Assembly (NCBI RefSeq): GCF_900141835.1
Contig: NZ_FQZD01000005.1
Coordinates: 1-64,000, forward strand
DNA length: 64,000 nucleotides
Direction: 5' to 3'
Source of the DNA: Propionispora hippei DSM 15287
GTDB taxonomy: Bacteria; Bacillota; Negativicutes; Propionisporales; Propionisporaceae
A model generated the notes under the pieces. The model was not told the DNA's origin, did no database searches, and worked only from the letters and a program-made list of their open reading frames with translations. The number at the start of each line of letters is the position of its first letter. Positions within the stretch are counted from its first letter, which is position 1. The translations under genes and the position numbers were made by a program. Positions 1-10,108 of this stretch are shown here, piece after piece.

Positions 1-234
1 CTGTCGCTCGGAACGGATGCCATAAAGATAGCCAATAAAGATCATTTTGAAAAGGACAATCGGATCTACGGGTGGTCGTCCATTATCTTGACAATAGTAG
101 GGGGTGGTCTTCTCGTATATAAACGAAAAATCTATGTATTTATCTATCTTTCTAAGCAGGTGATCTTCAGGAACTAATTGATCAATACAAACTAATTCGA
201 ATTTCATCTGCTGAGGTGCTCGTTCTTTAAGCAT
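1..234 (-). CDS. IS1182-family transposase, N-terminal part
   Basis: The minus-strand frame starts at ATG 234 behind a GGAGGT ribosome site and stays open for 78 codons to the window edge, where it is cut. The visible protein begins MLKERAPQQMKFELV and carries the DHLLRKID and GRPPVDPIVLFKM blocks. These are typical of the N-terminal domain (DUF772-like) that precedes the DDE catalytic domain in IS1182/IS5-type transposases. The catalytic residues are not in the window, so I cannot tell whether the element is active. Its position beside the EAL-protein gene marks the left edge of the resident gene block. Confidence 0.75.
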   Translation of the reverse strand, partial: MLKERAPQQMKFELVCIDQLVPEDHLLRKIDKYIDFSFIYEKTTPYYCQDNGRPPVDPIVLFKMIFIGYLYGIRSERQ

Positions 235-326
235 ACTCTACCTCCTAACAAAATTAGGTCCATGCAGAATTAATTCTACATGGACCCTCAAAAACCATTT
301 TCATACTATATACTTTTTCAACAAGC
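1..326 (-). mobile_element. end of an IS1182-type insertion sequence, cut by the window edge
   Basis: A transposase start on the minus strand (1-234) is preceded by a near-perfect palindrome at 257-286 (arms GGTCCATG and CATGGACC around an AGAATT/AATTCT core). This is followed by a stretch ending in CTTTTTCAACAAG near 312-324. Subterminal palindromes between transposase and element end are common in insertion sequences, so I place the outer boundary close to 326. The other end, target duplication and exact inverted repeat lie outside the window or cannot be seen, so the boundary is an estimate. Confidence 0.5.
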
Positions 327-329
327 TGA

Positions 330-368
330 GGGGAGCCGGCCTGATTTGATCAGGCCGGCTCCCCTTTT
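330..368 (+). terminator. strong hairpin with short U-tract
   Basis: A perfect 15-bp inverted repeat (GGGGAGCCGGCCTGA / TCAGGCCGGCTCCCC, loop TTTGA) is followed on the plus strand by TTTT. The minus strand also has A-rich flanks, so it may end transcription of the convergent-facing EIIC-EAL gene as well. Its GC-rich stem abuts the presumed insertion-sequence end. Confidence 0.6.
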
Positions 369-444
369 AGCTTGCCAGGCAGGCTGGCTATGTTAGTAAT
401 TCAGAGCTTTTGCGGAAGCGGTAGATTGTAAAGCTATCTTTTGG

Positions 445-2571
445 TTAGTGGGGATGCCGGCGCACGAAGTCGGGAATTTCGCCGGCCGGCAGCGCCGGAC
501 TGTACAAATAACCCTGATAGCGCAGACAACCCAGTTCTTTTAACAGGTCCCGCTGTTTGTTGGTTTCCACATACTCCACAATGACATCAATGTTCAAGGA
601 GCTGCATAATGAGACAATGGAGGTAATAATTTCCTGATAGCTTCTGTCCTCCAGCACATCGTGGCTAAGCGAGCGGTCGATCTTAAGCGTATCGACGGGA
701 AAATATTTAATATATTGGAGCGAACTGTGACCCATGCCGAAATCATCGATAGCAATGCGGACGCCGCAGCGATGGAGGGCCTCCAGTGTGGATAGAGAGC
801 GTTGATCATTGCTTAAGGCGAATTTTTCGGTTATTTCTATTTCCAATTCATGCGGGTCCAACTGATTCCGCTCAATGGCAATGGCGATATCTTCCAGCAG
901 GTTTTTCTGATAGAGCTGCAACACCGAGACGTTGATGGACAGACGCAACGAAGGAAACTTTTCCTGCTTCCAGGTTCTTAGCTGGTTGCAGGCTGTGTCA
1001 ATGATCCATTTTCCCAGCCGGTCAATGATACCCGCTTCTTCAGCCAGCGTAATAATGACCGGCGGCGGTATTCTGCCATAGGTCTCGTGGGTCCAGCGCA
1101 GCAGGGCTTCGACGCCGATGACCCGGCCGGTGGCGTCGACCTGGGGCTGATACTCCAGGAACAGCTCGTTGCTTCCCAATGCCTGCAGCAGATCACGGGC
1201 CAGCGAACGGGCCATGGTGCCCTGACGGTCATTTTTTTCCAGCAAATGCTGGGGAGCAGGTGTATGCCAATAATCGGCGGTTTGAATTAAGGAAATAAAA
1301 GAGTTGTGAATTTCAGTCTCTTTCTTTTTCTCGGCTTCTTTAACAAAAGGCAGGTAGATTAACAGTCCTAACAGCAGATTTGCCAGTTGCAGCAAGGCTC
1401 CCTGCCAGGATGCCGTGACCAGGTAACCGCCGAATAAGGCCGGTGTGGTCCAGGTGGCATAATAGCTGGGAGTGGGAACCAGACCGGCACTAATCACGAC
1501 ATAAGAGATAAAGGTTAACAGGGCGGGAACCAGGAGAAAGGGGAGGAAGTAAAGCGGATTCATTACAATCGGCAGGCCGAATAACAGGAGTTCATTGATG
1601 TTGAACAGAGCGGGAATAAAAGAAAGCTGGGCGATGCGCAGTGTGCTTTTGTGCTTGGCGATATACAGCAGGCAGACAATCAGGCATAGGGTAGCGCCGG
1701 AGCCGCCCAGAAAGACAAACTGATTGAAAAAAAAGTCGGTGAATATTTCCTGCGGCGGCAATCCGGCCGAGACTGCCGCCTGATTAGCCAACCCGGCAGG
1801 AGAGTAAACCTCGCGCATAACGGGAAACAGCAGGTCATTGCCATGGATGCCGAAAAACCATAGGATTTGCACAAGCAGGACAAACAGCAAGGCCCGGCCC
1901 AGCGGCCAGGTTATGTAAGTAAACAGATGACTGAGCTGCGTACTGAGATAAGCGTGTATGTCATATACGCTCAGCCAGTGCAACAGGACTTTGACGGCAA
2001 AGCAGCCGGCAAGCAGCAGCAGGTAGGGGATGATGGCCGAGACAGCCTGGCCGATGATTAGCGATTCCTCCTCATCGGCCAGCAGGGAGATGTTGATGGC
2101 CGGCAGCGAGCAAAGAAAAAGAAAGGCTTCGGTCATGACAAAGGCCGTAATGATGGCCAAAAGCAGACCGCTTTTGCCCAGCCAGGGGCCGCCCGGCTCA
2201 GCCTGGGCAAAAGGCTGCAGCAGCAGGATGAAGCAGGATAGGGAAACAAACGAGGCAATCAGGGGATGCACTTTTTCCTGACTGTTACGGGGATGAGTTT
2301 CCGCCAAAAAGTAGCTGATGGCTACAACAAAAAGGATGGATATGATGGAAAATGAACTGTTTATCAAGGCCTGACCACCGCGATACCAGGACTCCCCGAA
2401 TAGGGAAGTCATCCATTGCTGAAAGGGCAGTCCGGGGAAAAAAGTGATCATGGTGGCAAAGGAACCGGCTACGGCAGCCGGGGAAATAACGATCAAACTG
2501 CGACGGACTGCCAGGCAATAACGGTTTTTAGCCAATTTCTCCGCCAGGGCATGAATCCATAGTAGGTACAT
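445..2571 (-). CDS. PTS EIIC-like membrane domain fused to an EAL c-di-GMP phosphodiesterase
   Basis: This 708-residue protein has two parts. Residues about 1-415 form a polytopic region with the signatures of lactose/cellobiose-type EIIC: the FGIHGNDLLFP block near 240 and NINELLLFGLPIVMNP near 330. Residues about 465-705 form a complete EAL domain. It has VEALLRW near 485, the INVS asparagine, the EIEITE glutamates, DDFGMGHSS near 605, the KIDRSL lysine and QGYLYS near the end, so metal- and c-di-GMP-binding residues look intact. EAL domains hydrolyse c-di-GMP to pGpG. No EIIA or EIIB partner lies nearby, so the EIIC part more likely senses or binds a sugar than drives normal PTS uptake; that role is inference. 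It is transcribed away from the glycogen locus. Confidence 0.9.
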   Translation of the reverse strand: MYLLWIHALAEKLAKNRYCLAVRRSLIVISPAAVAGSFATMITFFPGLPFQQWMTSLFGESWYRGGQALINSSFSIISILFVVAISYFLAETHPRNSQEKVHPLIASFVSLSCFILLLQPFAQAEPGGPWLGKSGLLLAIITAFVMTEAFLFLCSLPAINISLLADEEESLIIGQAVSAIIPYLLLLAGCFAVKVLLHWLSVYDIHAYLSTQLSHLFTYITWPLGRALLFVLLVQILWFFGIHGNDLLFPVMREVYSPAGLANQAAVSAGLPPQEIFTDFFFNQFVFLGGSGATLCLIVCLLYIAKHKSTLRIAQLSFIPALFNINELLLFGLPIVMNPLYFLPFLLVPALLTFISYVVISAGLVPTPSYYATWTTPALFGGYLVTASWQGALLQLANLLLGLLIYLPFVKEAEKKKETEIHNSFISLIQTADYWHTPAPQHLLEKNDRQGTMARSLARDLLQALGSNELFLEYQPQVDATGRVIGVEALLRWTHETYGRIPPPVIITLAEEAGIIDRLGKWIIDTACNQLRTWKQEKFPSLRLSINVSVLQLYQKNLLEDIAIAIERNQLDPHELEIEITEKFALSNDQRSLSTLEALHRCGVRIAIDDFGMGHSSLQYIKYFPVDTLKIDRSLSHDVLEDRSYQEIITSIVSLCSSLNIDVIVEYVETNKQRDLLKELGCLRYQGYLYSPALPAGEIPDFVRRHPH

Positions 2572-2831
2572 CGGTAAGGCCTCCTAGTAAATCGACGCCG
2601 GTAAATGATTAAGTCAGGTAAATTACAACATAATTCTACGGAATATGTTAAAATCCTCTGTTTGGCCCGGCCGGCACGCTGTCCGGCATTATTTATTTGT
2701 CATAGCGGCGGCACCTGCGGCATAGACATTGTATGTACGGGCGCAGCGAGCCTCGCGCCTATTGCATAAACGCCTGGCAGAATTTCATTCAACAGGACGA
2801 TTTTATGATAATGACTGGGAGGAGTAGGTGC

Positions 2832-4007
2832 ATGTCAAGTCAAGAATGTGTGGCCATGATACTGGCAGGCGGGCAGGGGAGCCGTTTGGAAAGTTTAACG
2901 AAAAGGATGGCAAAGCCGGCGGTGCCGTTCGGCGGAAAATACCGGATTATTGATTTTGTGTTGAGCAATTGCCGGAATTCCGCCATATATACTGTGGGTG
3001 TAATGACACAGTATCAACCGCTGGCGCTGCATCGCCATATCGGCTCAGGCAGTGCCTGGGATTTGGATAGAAAACATGGCGGTGTAGCGATCCTGCCGCC
3101 CTACACTCGGGAGCGGAGTGCCGAATGGTACAAGGGAACCGCCGATGCCATTTACCAGAACATTCATTTCATCGAGGCCCACCGGCCCGCCTATGTGCTG
3201 GTGCTTTCCGGCGATCATATTTATAAAATGAACTACCGGAAAATGCTGGAGGAACATAAAAGAAAGCAGGCGGCGGTAACTATTGGTGTCATCCGGGTTC
3301 CCTGGGAGGATACGGGTCGATTTGGCATTATGCAAGTAGATGAGACCGGCCGGATTACCCAGTTCCAGGAAAAACCCCCGCAGGCGAGCAGTAATCTGGC
3401 TTCCATGGGAATCTATATTTTCACCTGGGATAAACTGCGGCGCTATTTGGAACGCGATGCATTGACCGAACGGTCAGAACATGATTTTGGCAAAAACGTC
3501 ATACCTGCCATGCTGGCGGAAGGAGAAATCATGCAGTCCTATACCCATGCCGGCTATTGGAAGGATGTGGGGACGATAGACAGTCTTTGGGAGGCTAATA
3601 TGGATTTGCTGGGGTCCAACCCGGAGCTTGATTTACGGGCCGGCCGCTGGCCTGTTTATTCTCCGTTCAAAATCCAGCCGCCTCATTTTATTGGCTCATC
3701 AGCAAGGGTAAGCGATTCATTAATCAATCAGGGTTGCACCATTTTAGGCGAAGTGGAGCACTGCGTAGTCTTTTCGGGAGTCTATGTTGGAGAAGGGGCG
3801 AAGGTAAAAAATTCCGTACTCATGCCTGATGCCTATATCGGTGCGCAGGCTCAAATCAACCGGGCCATTGTCGACAGTCAGGCCAGAATCGGCAGCGGTG
3901 TCCAAATAGGCAGCGAAGGCGAGCCGATTGTGATTGCCGGTAAGACGGGAAATGAGACGCGAGGACATCAACCGGAAGCTGTTCTGCCGCAGAAGCAGGT
4001 AGGGTAG
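2832..4007 (+). CDS. glgC: glucose-1-phosphate adenylyltransferase, copy 1
   Basis: Makes ADP-glucose from ATP and glucose-1-phosphate, the committed step of glycogen synthesis. The start at ATG 2832 ([14 protein letters not shown]) has a GGAGGAG site just upstream and matches the starts of the two other copies; the frame stays open further upstream but without family similarity. The 391-residue protein has the nucleotide-binding GGQGSRL loop near 13, [16 protein letters not shown] near 28, the [11 protein letters not shown] active-site block near 125, an FQEKP block near 176 and a C-terminal left-handed beta-helix. The usual MDY is MNY here, unlike the copy at 7789. It is the first gene of a glgC-glgD-glgP set running to 7641. 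Confidence 0.95.
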   Translation: MSSQECVAMILAGGQGSRLESLTKRMAKPAVPFGGKYRIIDFVLSNCRNSAIYTVGVMTQYQPLALHRHIGSGSAWDLDRKHGGVAILPPYTRERSAEWYKGTADAIYQNIHFIEAHRPAYVLVLSGDHIYKMNYRKMLEEHKRKQAAVTIGVIRVPWEDTGRFGIMQVDETGRITQFQEKPPQASSNLASMGIYIFTWDKLRRYLERDALTERSEHDFGKNVIPAMLAEGEIMQSYTHAGYWKDVGTIDSLWEANMDLLGSNPELDLRAGRWPVYSPFKIQPPHFIGSSARVSDSLINQGCTILGEVEHCVVFSGVYVGEGAKVKNSVLMPDAYIGAQAQINRAIVDSQARIGSGVQIGSEGEPIVIAGKTGNETRGHQPEAVLPQKQVG

Positions 4008-4044
4008 CCGGCAAGCAAAAAACAGTTCAATAAAGGAGCGGATT

Positions 4045-5127
4045 ATGGAAAATGTAATGGGGCTTATTACCTTCGGCCGGCAGCAGGCGGCACCGGTTGA
4101 AATAAGCGGAATACGACATGTCGCGGTGTTGCCGTTTGGCGGTGAGTATCGGGTGATTGATTTTGTTTTATCCAGTATGGTTAATTCCGGTATAGAGAAT
4201 GTCGGAGTATTGCTGCAAGGACAGTACCGGGCGGTTATGAATCATTTGCGTTCCGGCCGGGACTGGCAGCTTGCCGGGAAGCGGGGCGGGTTGCTTTTTT
4301 TACCGCTCCGGAACGAGGGAGACAGTGATGTAACCGGGTTTTACCACAATCTGGACTGCATTGAAGCCAGCTGTCAGGATTATATACTGTTGGCGGGAGG
4401 GCATCTGGTCTGCAGCCTGGACTATCGCCGGGTAAAGCATTTTCATCAATTGCATAAGGCTGATGTAACTCTGGTGGTAGGAGATAAAGGTTTGGCGGAA
4501 AAAGCAGGGGGAGACACAGCTTTGCGGCTGGACGCAGATGGTCGTGTCCGGGGACTTGACACCCAGGGGATGGTTTCACTGGATATGTGTCTGATGAGTA
4601 AGTCCTTATTTTTAGAGTTGGTGAGCGCCGCCTGCCGGGATGGTGCTTACGATACAATACTGGACGGAGTTTTGCAACAAGCAGGCCGGCTGCGTGTATA
4701 CGGCTACCGCCATAAGGGTTATGTGGCCGGCATCGGTTCGGCGCAAAGCTACTACCGCCACCATATGGAGCTTCTGACCATGGAAAAGTGGCAGCAATTT
4801 TTCTCTGAGGCAGGTATGACCTATACCTGCGATCAGGAGGAACCGCCGGCCGTTTATTTGACGGGAGCCCGGGTGCGCAATGCCATTGTCGCCAGTGGCA
4901 GCCTGATTGGCGGTGTTATTGAAAATAGCGTCATTTTTCATGGTGTGACAGTAGAGCCTGGGGCGATTATAAAAAACAGCATCGTTATGCCTGGTTGTCA
5001 TATTGCAGGCTATGCCCGGCTGGAGAATGTAATTTGTGATCAAGATGTTCATATTTCCCGGGGGAATTGTCTAAAAGGAACGGCCGGGCTGGCCATGGTC
5101 GTTTCCGGCGCGGCGCTGCCGCAGTAA
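4045..5127 (+). CDS. glgD: GlgD, regulatory-type ADP-glucose pyrophosphorylase subunit, copy 1
   Basis: This 360-residue protein has the adenylyltransferase fold, with PFGGEYRVIDF near 31 and a C-terminal beta-helix. It lacks the GGxGxRL nucleotide loop of GlgC, and the GDHIY active-site block is replaced by GGHLVCSLDY. In Firmicutes GlgD pairs with GlgC and raises its activity while being poorly active itself. It starts at ATG 4045 behind AAAGGAG, 37 bases after glgC, and precedes glgP, so the three genes are most likely one operon. With 360 residues and several changes (LAGGH instead of the SGD seen in copy 2) it is the most diverged of the three GlgD copies at the former active site. Confidence 0.9.
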   Translation: MENVMGLITFGRQQAAPVEISGIRHVAVLPFGGEYRVIDFVLSSMVNSGIENVGVLLQGQYRAVMNHLRSGRDWQLAGKRGGLLFLPLRNEGDSDVTGFYHNLDCIEASCQDYILLAGGHLVCSLDYRRVKHFHQLHKADVTLVVGDKGLAEKAGGDTALRLDADGRVRGLDTQGMVSLDMCLMSKSLFLELVSAACRDGAYDTILDGVLQQAGRLRVYGYRHKGYVAGIGSAQSYYRHHMELLTMEKWQQFFSEAGMTYTCDQEEPPAVYLTGARVRNAIVASGSLIGGVIENSVIFHGVTVEPGAIIKNSIVMPGCHIAGYARLENVICDQDVHISRGNCLKGTAGLAMVVSGAALPQ

Positions 5128-5211
5128 GCAGATTTGGTGCAAGACCTTCAGCGGCGGAGCGGCAGCGTCAGGCTGGCCTGCTTTGGCAAGACAAGGAAAG
5201 GAGAGCGGGAC

Positions 5212-7641
5212 GTGAATTTTGATAAAGCCGGATTTAAGAACAGTTTTATTAATCAGTTGCAGTCCATGTATGGCAAGGGCTTGGAGGAAGCCGATCTATA
5301 CGAACAATACATGGCCTTTGGCGCTTGTGTCCGGGAAGTGATCAGTCAAAACTGGATACGGACCAGGCAGCAATACCGTTCAAAAAATGAAAAGCAGGTT
5401 TTTTATTTTTCCATGGAATTCTTGCTGGGCAAATTATTGGATATGTATTTAATCCATCTGGGTTTGAAAGAACCCTGCCGTCAGGCATTGGCGGAGCTGG
5501 GCATTGACTTGGCGGCGCTGGCCGAAGCGGAGCCCGACGCCGGGCTGGGCAACGGCGGGCTTGGACGCCTGGCAGCCTGTCTGCTGGATTCCATGGCCGC
5601 CATGCATTTGCCCGGTCATGGCTGTGGCATTCGCTATAAATACGGTCTGTTCGAGCAAAAAATCGTCGATCACCACCAGGTGGAACTGCCTGATAACTGG
5701 CTTAAAAACGGCTATATCTGGGAGTACCGCAAAGCCGATAAAACAGTGGAGGTCCGGTTCGGCGGCAAAATTACCCAAATTATTCAGCCCGACAAATGGT
5801 TGTTTATTCACGAAGATTACGAACCGGTCCTGGCCGTCCCTTACGATATCCCCATTGTGGGTTATCAAAACCGGACGGTGAACACCCTGCGGCTCTGGAG
5901 CGCGGAACCGGCGGCCATTGATTTTGATCTGTCGTCCTTCAACCGGGGCGATTATTCACGGGCTGTGGAGTACCGCCATTCAGTCGAACGCATTTCCAAG
6001 ATTCTTTATCCTGACGATACTCACTATGAGGGCCGGCTTTTACGCTTAAAGCAGCAGTATTTTTTTGTCTCGGCCGGTTTGCAAAGTATTTTGCGCTGCT
6101 TTAAGCAGAGGGCGTTGCCCTGGCGAACCCTGCCGGAAAAGGTTGGCGTGCATATCAACGATACCCATCCGGCGCTGGCTATTCCGGAATTGATGCGTTT
6201 GCTGGTGGATGAGGCGGGGCTGGAATGGGAAGAGGCCTGGAACATTACCGTCAACACCATATCCTACACCAACCATACCACTATGCCGGAGGCGTTGGAA
6301 AAATGGCCTGTAGACATGCTGGAGAAGCTGTTGCCGCGGATTTATCTGATTATCCAGGAAATTCATGAACGGCTATGCCGGACGGTATGGGATAAAACGC
6401 AAAGCTGGGATGCGGTGCGCGAGATTTCAATTATTGACGACGGGCAGGTTCATATGGCCAGACTGGCGGTTGTCGGCAGCTACAGCGTCAATGGCGTCGC
6501 CCAGATTCACAGCGAAATTTTAAAAAATCATACCTTTGCCGGTTTCAGCCGGCTGTATCCGTATAAATTTAATAACAAAACCAACGGAATTACCCATCGC
6601 CGCTGGCTGATCAAGTCCAATCCCGCATTGGCGGAACTGATTTCCCGGACGATCGACAGCAGTTGGATTAAATATCCCTGTGATTTAATCCAACTGGTAA
6701 ATCATGCCCAGGATGAAAACCTGCAGCAGCAGCTTGCCGCTATTAAACGTCAGAATAAGCTGAAACTGGCCCGGTTTATCAGTGATAAATATGATATTCA
6801 GGTGGATGTGGATTCGATTTTTGATGTGCAGGTAAAACGTCTCCATGCCTATAAGCGGCAGATTCTCAATGTATTGCACATTATGCATCTATACAATAAA
6901 TTACGCGAGAACCCCCAACTGGACATGGTGCCGCGAACGTTTATCTTTGCCGGCAAGGCGGCGCCCGGTTACTATATTGCCAAGCAAACCATCAAGCTCA
7001 TTCATGTGCTGGCGGAAAAAATCAATCACGATGCCGCCATCCAGGGAAAGCTTAAGGTAGTGTTCCTGGAAAACTACAGTGTCTCTCTAGCCGAAATGAT
7101 TATTTCGGCCGCCGATGTGAGCGAGCAGATTTCCACCGCCAGCAAGGAAGCTTCCGGCACAGGCAATATGAAGTTTATGATGAACGGCGCCATTACCATC
7201 GGCACGATGGATGGAGCCAATATTGAAATAAAGCAGGCGGTAGGGGATGCCAATATCGTCATTTTCGGCCTGACAGCCAAGCAGGTGTTTGATTACTACC
7301 ATTACGGAGGCTATAGCGCCTGGGATATGTACCACAATGATCCGCGCATCAAAACCGTTATGGAGCAGTTGGTCGACGGCTTTTTCCAGGAGGAGCGGGA
7401 AGAGTTCCGGCCACTCTATAATGATTTGCTGCATAATAACGATGAGTTTTTTGTGTTAAAGGATTTTGCCGCCTATTGTGACGCGCAACGGGTGGTGGAA
7501 AATAAATTCCGCCACCGCCAGGAGTGGCAAAGAATGGCGATGATGAATATTGCCCACTCGGGAATTTTTTCCAGTGACCGGATGGGGTCGGAGTATTCGG
7601 TGGGAATTTGGAAGATTAAGCCTGTTATTATAACTGGTTAG
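5212..7641 (+). CDS. glgP: glycogen/maltodextrin phosphorylase, copy 1
   Basis: Releases glucose-1-phosphate from the non-reducing ends of glycogen using phosphate and pyridoxal phosphate. I start at GTG 5212 (VNFDKAGFK), which has AAGGAAAGGAG upstream and lines up with the family N-terminus; a TTG at 5134 is in frame but lacks a good site. The 809-residue protein has DAGLGNGGLGRLAAC near 108, HINDTHPAL, NNKTNGITHRRW, and the PLP-lysine block EASGTGNMKF with the lysine at 654. It is closer in length and sequence to copy 3 (13062) than to copy 2 (10272). A terminator follows directly, closing the first glgC-glgD-glgP set. Confidence 0.95.
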   Translation: MNFDKAGFKNSFINQLQSMYGKGLEEADLYEQYMAFGACVREVISQNWIRTRQQYRSKNEKQVFYFSMEFLLGKLLDMYLIHLGLKEPCRQALAELGIDLAALAEAEPDAGLGNGGLGRLAACLLDSMAAMHLPGHGCGIRYKYGLFEQKIVDHHQVELPDNWLKNGYIWEYRKADKTVEVRFGGKITQIIQPDKWLFIHEDYEPVLAVPYDIPIVGYQNRTVNTLRLWSAEPAAIDFDLSSFNRGDYSRAVEYRHSVERISKILYPDDTHYEGRLLRLKQQYFFVSAGLQSILRCFKQRALPWRTLPEKVGVHINDTHPALAIPELMRLLVDEAGLEWEEAWNITVNTISYTNHTTMPEALEKWPVDMLEKLLPRIYLIIQEIHERLCRTVWDKTQSWDAVREISIIDDGQVHMARLAVVGSYSVNGVAQIHSEILKNHTFAGFSRLYPYKFNNKTNGITHRRWLIKSNPALAELISRTIDSSWIKYPCDLIQLVNHAQDENLQQQLAAIKRQNKLKLARFISDKYDIQVDVDSIFDVQVKRLHAYKRQILNVLHIMHLYNKLRENPQLDMVPRTFIFAGKAAPGYYIAKQTIKLIHVLAEKINHDAAIQGKLKVVFLENYSVSLAEMIISAADVSEQISTASKEASGTGNMKFMMNGAITIGTMDGANIEIKQAVGDANIVIFGLTAKQVFDYYHYGGYSAWDMYHNDPRIKTVMEQLVDGFFQEEREEFRPLYNDLLHNNDEFFVLKDFAAYCDAQRVVENKFRHRQEWQRMAMMNIAHSGIFSSDRMGSEYSVGIWKIKPVIITG

Positions 7642-7648
7642 CATTGTA

Positions 7649-7681
7649 ATGTGGCCGGTCTGTATGACGGCCACATTTTTT
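7649..7681 (+). terminator. intrinsic terminator after glgP copy 1
   Basis: Inverted repeat ATGTGGCCG / CGGCCACAT with a 10-base loop, followed by six T residues, eight bases after the glgP stop. It separates the first and second glgC-glgD-glgP sets into different transcripts. Confidence 0.85.
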
Positions 7682-7788
7682 GGCAACGGTGTGTTTTTGT
7701 CTGGACGGTATAAAGCGGCTGTGAAAAGGCAAAATAAACGCTAGATAGGAATCCGGATAGTTTGATGGAAGGGGGAATCGGCTGGTTC

Positions 7789-8949
7789 ATGCGCAAAAAG
7801 GAATGTGTGGCCCTGCTGCTGGCCGGAGGACAGGGCAGCCGTCTGGGGGTATTAACGAAACGGCTGCCTAAACCGGCGCTGCCCTTTGGCGGCAAATATC
7901 GTATCATTGATTTTACTCTAAGCAATTGCCAGAACTCGGGAGTAGATGTAGTTGGAGTTTTAACACAGTATAAACCACTGGCGCTTAATAGCTACATTGG
8001 AACAGGTAGTGCATGGGGCTTGGACCGGAAGGGGGGCGGCGCGTTTATTTTGCCGCCTTTTGTCAGGAACGGAGGTGGACAATGGTATCGCGGTACGGCC
8101 GATGCCGTCTACCAGAACTTGAATTTTGTCAACTCTTTTTTGCCTGAGTATGTTTTGATTTTATCCGGTGATCATATTTACAAGATGGATTATAGCTTGC
8201 TGCTGGAATACCATCGTCAGCAAAAGGCTGATGTTACGATTGCCGCCATAAAAGTCCCCTGGACGGAGGCTTCCCGGTTCGGCATTATGAACGTGACGGA
8301 AGATAGCCGGATCGGTGAGTTTGAGGAAAAACCGCGTCAGCCGCGAAGTAACCTGGCGTCAATGGGAATCTATGTGTTTACCTGGCGGACACTGGAGAAA
8401 TACTTGTTGCGGGACAGCCAGGAGGCTGCCTCATCCCATGATTTCGGCAAGGACTTGCTGCCCAGGATGTTGGCCGAAAACCGTAGGCTCTATGCCTATC
8501 CCTTTACAGGATATTGGAAAGATATCGGTACGGTGGATAGTTTCTGGCAGGCTAATATGGATCTATTAAAAGACAGTCCTGAATTTGATCTTTATGATGA
8601 GGAGTGGCCGCTTTATTCCGGGCATTCCCTGCATCCTCCCCATTACATCGCATCGGCAGCCAAGGTCGCCGCTTCGATTATCAGCGAAGGCTGCAACGTT
8701 TTTGGCACGGTGGAAAACTCAGTGATCTTCCCCGGTGTGACGGTGGCTAAATCGGCTTGTGTAAAAAATTCCATCGTCATGCCCTGGACTGACATTGGCA
8801 GTGAAGTGGATATTCAACATGCCGTTATTGGAGCAAATTGTGTTTTCAAACAGGGGTGCAGGATCGGACAAGCTGATGTGACAGCCGGTATTACCCTGAC
8901 CGGCAGCCATATGTTCTTTCCCCGTGCCACCGTATTTAATCAGCAATAA
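7789..8949 (+). CDS. glgC: glucose-1-phosphate adenylyltransferase, copy 2
   Basis: Second ADP-glucose synthase, 386 residues from ATG 7789 ([14 protein letters not shown]). In-frame TTG 7762 and ATG 7765 lie upstream; I prefer 7789 because it matches the copy at 17631, although the GGGGG site lies about 13 bases away. The protein has GGQGSRLG near 12, [16 protein letters not shown] near 27 (the usual AKPA reads PKPA), [11 protein letters not shown] near 125, FEEKP near 178 and SNLASMGIY, so all main substrate-binding blocks are present. The C-terminal third is the beta-helix region and ends with a short diverged tail. It is followed 38 bases later by glgD. Confidence 0.95.
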   Translation: MRKKECVALLLAGGQGSRLGVLTKRLPKPALPFGGKYRIIDFTLSNCQNSGVDVVGVLTQYKPLALNSYIGTGSAWGLDRKGGGAFILPPFVRNGGGQWYRGTADAVYQNLNFVNSFLPEYVLILSGDHIYKMDYSLLLEYHRQQKADVTIAAIKVPWTEASRFGIMNVTEDSRIGEFEEKPRQPRSNLASMGIYVFTWRTLEKYLLRDSQEAASSHDFGKDLLPRMLAENRRLYAYPFTGYWKDIGTVDSFWQANMDLLKDSPEFDLYDEEWPLYSGHSLHPPHYIASAAKVAASIISEGCNVFGTVENSVIFPGVTVAKSACVKNSIVMPWTDIGSEVDIQHAVIGANCVFKQGCRIGQADVTAGITLTGSHMFFPRATVFNQQ

Positions 8950-8987
8950 AGGCCGGCGGTTTTCGCCCGGCAGCTAGGAGAATGTAT

Positions 8988-10091
8988 ATGGACATTCTGG
9001 GAATTGTCAGTCTGGACAGCAGCGAATCCTTGCTGGGAAGTGCAGGTGAGCAGCCGCCGCGGGCAGTTTTGCCCTTTGGCGGTAAATATCGTCTGATTGA
9101 TTTTATTTTATCCAACATGGTGCATTCCGGTATCTCCCATGTAGGGGTGTTTATGGAGCGGCCACATCCGCTCCTGTTTGAACATCTGCGTTCGGGACGG
9201 GACTGGGATCTGGAGCGCAAGCAGGAAGGCTTGCGGGTGTTCCCCTGGTCGGTTACCCAGCCGGGGGAGCGCGGTGGCGATATCGGCGGTTTGCGCCGGC
9301 AACTGGAATGGATCAGGCGAAGCCGGCAAAACTACGTTGCTTTTAGCGGCGACAGCATCGTCTGTCCGCTTGATTATGGTGAGGTACTGCGGTTTCATCA
9401 AGAACGGGCTGCAGAAGTAACTGTGATTTATGCCGGACAACCCTGGAGCGGCGAAATGCCTGCCGGCTTTTTACGGCCGGTTTGCGACTCGGACGGCCGG
9501 ATTAACGCTTGGAATGATACCGTAAGCGGAGTGTCTGACAATTCACTGGCCACAGGGGTTTTTCTGTTAGACAAGGAATTGTTTGTCACTTTGCTGGAAG
9601 GGCGTGAGATGGCGGCGGAACAGGACTTTATCCGCAACTGCCTGCTGCCGCAGATATCTCGGTATCGCTGCTATGGGTTTGGCGTTAATCATCATGTGTT
9701 TCCGGTGTATTCCCTGCCGAGCTATTATCAGGCCAATATGGCCTTGCTGGAGCCGAAGATCCGGCGGGACCTGTTTGTCCCGCTCCGGGCTGTTTATACC
9801 AGAACCGGCGATGAACCGCCGGCGAAATATACCGCTCAATCACAAGTTGCTCATTCATTGATTGCCGGAGGTTGCCGGATTGAGGGTGTGGTTGAAAATA
9901 GTGTTTTATTCAAAGGCGTGCAGGTGAGCCGTGGGGCGGTCGTTAGAAATAGTCTGGTTTTGCCGGGGACCCGGGTTGAACCGGGAGCGATTGTTGATTA
10001 TGCGGTATGTGACAGCCGGACGGTTATTGCTGCCGGACAGCAGTTGTCCGGAACCTGGCAAAATCCGTTGCTGGTACCTTGCGTTACTTAA
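8988..10091 (+). CDS. glgD: GlgD, ADP-glucose pyrophosphorylase regulatory subunit, copy 2
   Basis: A 367-residue GlgD. Two in-frame ATGs exist at 8982 and 8988; the TAGGAG site ends at 8980, which gives workable spacing only to 8988 (MDILGIVSLDSSESLLG), the same kind of start as the copy at 18838. The family block PFGGKYRLIDF is present near 30, LRSGRDWDLERK follows, and the former active site reads FSGDSIVCPLDY. This copy keeps the SGD triad of GlgC better than the other two GlgDs, while the GGxGxRL loop is missing. The expected role is to form a heteromer with GlgC; which of the three GlgCs it pairs with cannot be read from sequence. Confidence 0.9.
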   Translation: MDILGIVSLDSSESLLGSAGEQPPRAVLPFGGKYRLIDFILSNMVHSGISHVGVFMERPHPLLFEHLRSGRDWDLERKQEGLRVFPWSVTQPGERGGDIGGLRRQLEWIRRSRQNYVAFSGDSIVCPLDYGEVLRFHQERAAEVTVIYAGQPWSGEMPAGFLRPVCDSDGRINAWNDTVSGVSDNSLATGVFLLDKELFVTLLEGREMAAEQDFIRNCLLPQISRYRCYGFGVNHHVFPVYSLPSYYQANMALLEPKIRRDLFVPLRAVYTRTGDEPPAKYTAQSQVAHSLIAGGCRIEGVVENSVLFKGVQVSRGAVVRNSLVLPGTRVEPGAIVDYAVCDSRTVIAAGQQLSGTWQNPLLVPCVT

Positions 10092-10108
10092 AGTAAAAGA
10101 TGAGCTTA

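Noticed and set aside
2733-2831. Longer start for glgC copy 1
   Set aside because: The extra 33 residues have no counterpart in the other two GlgC copies. GGAGGAG directly precedes ATG 2832.
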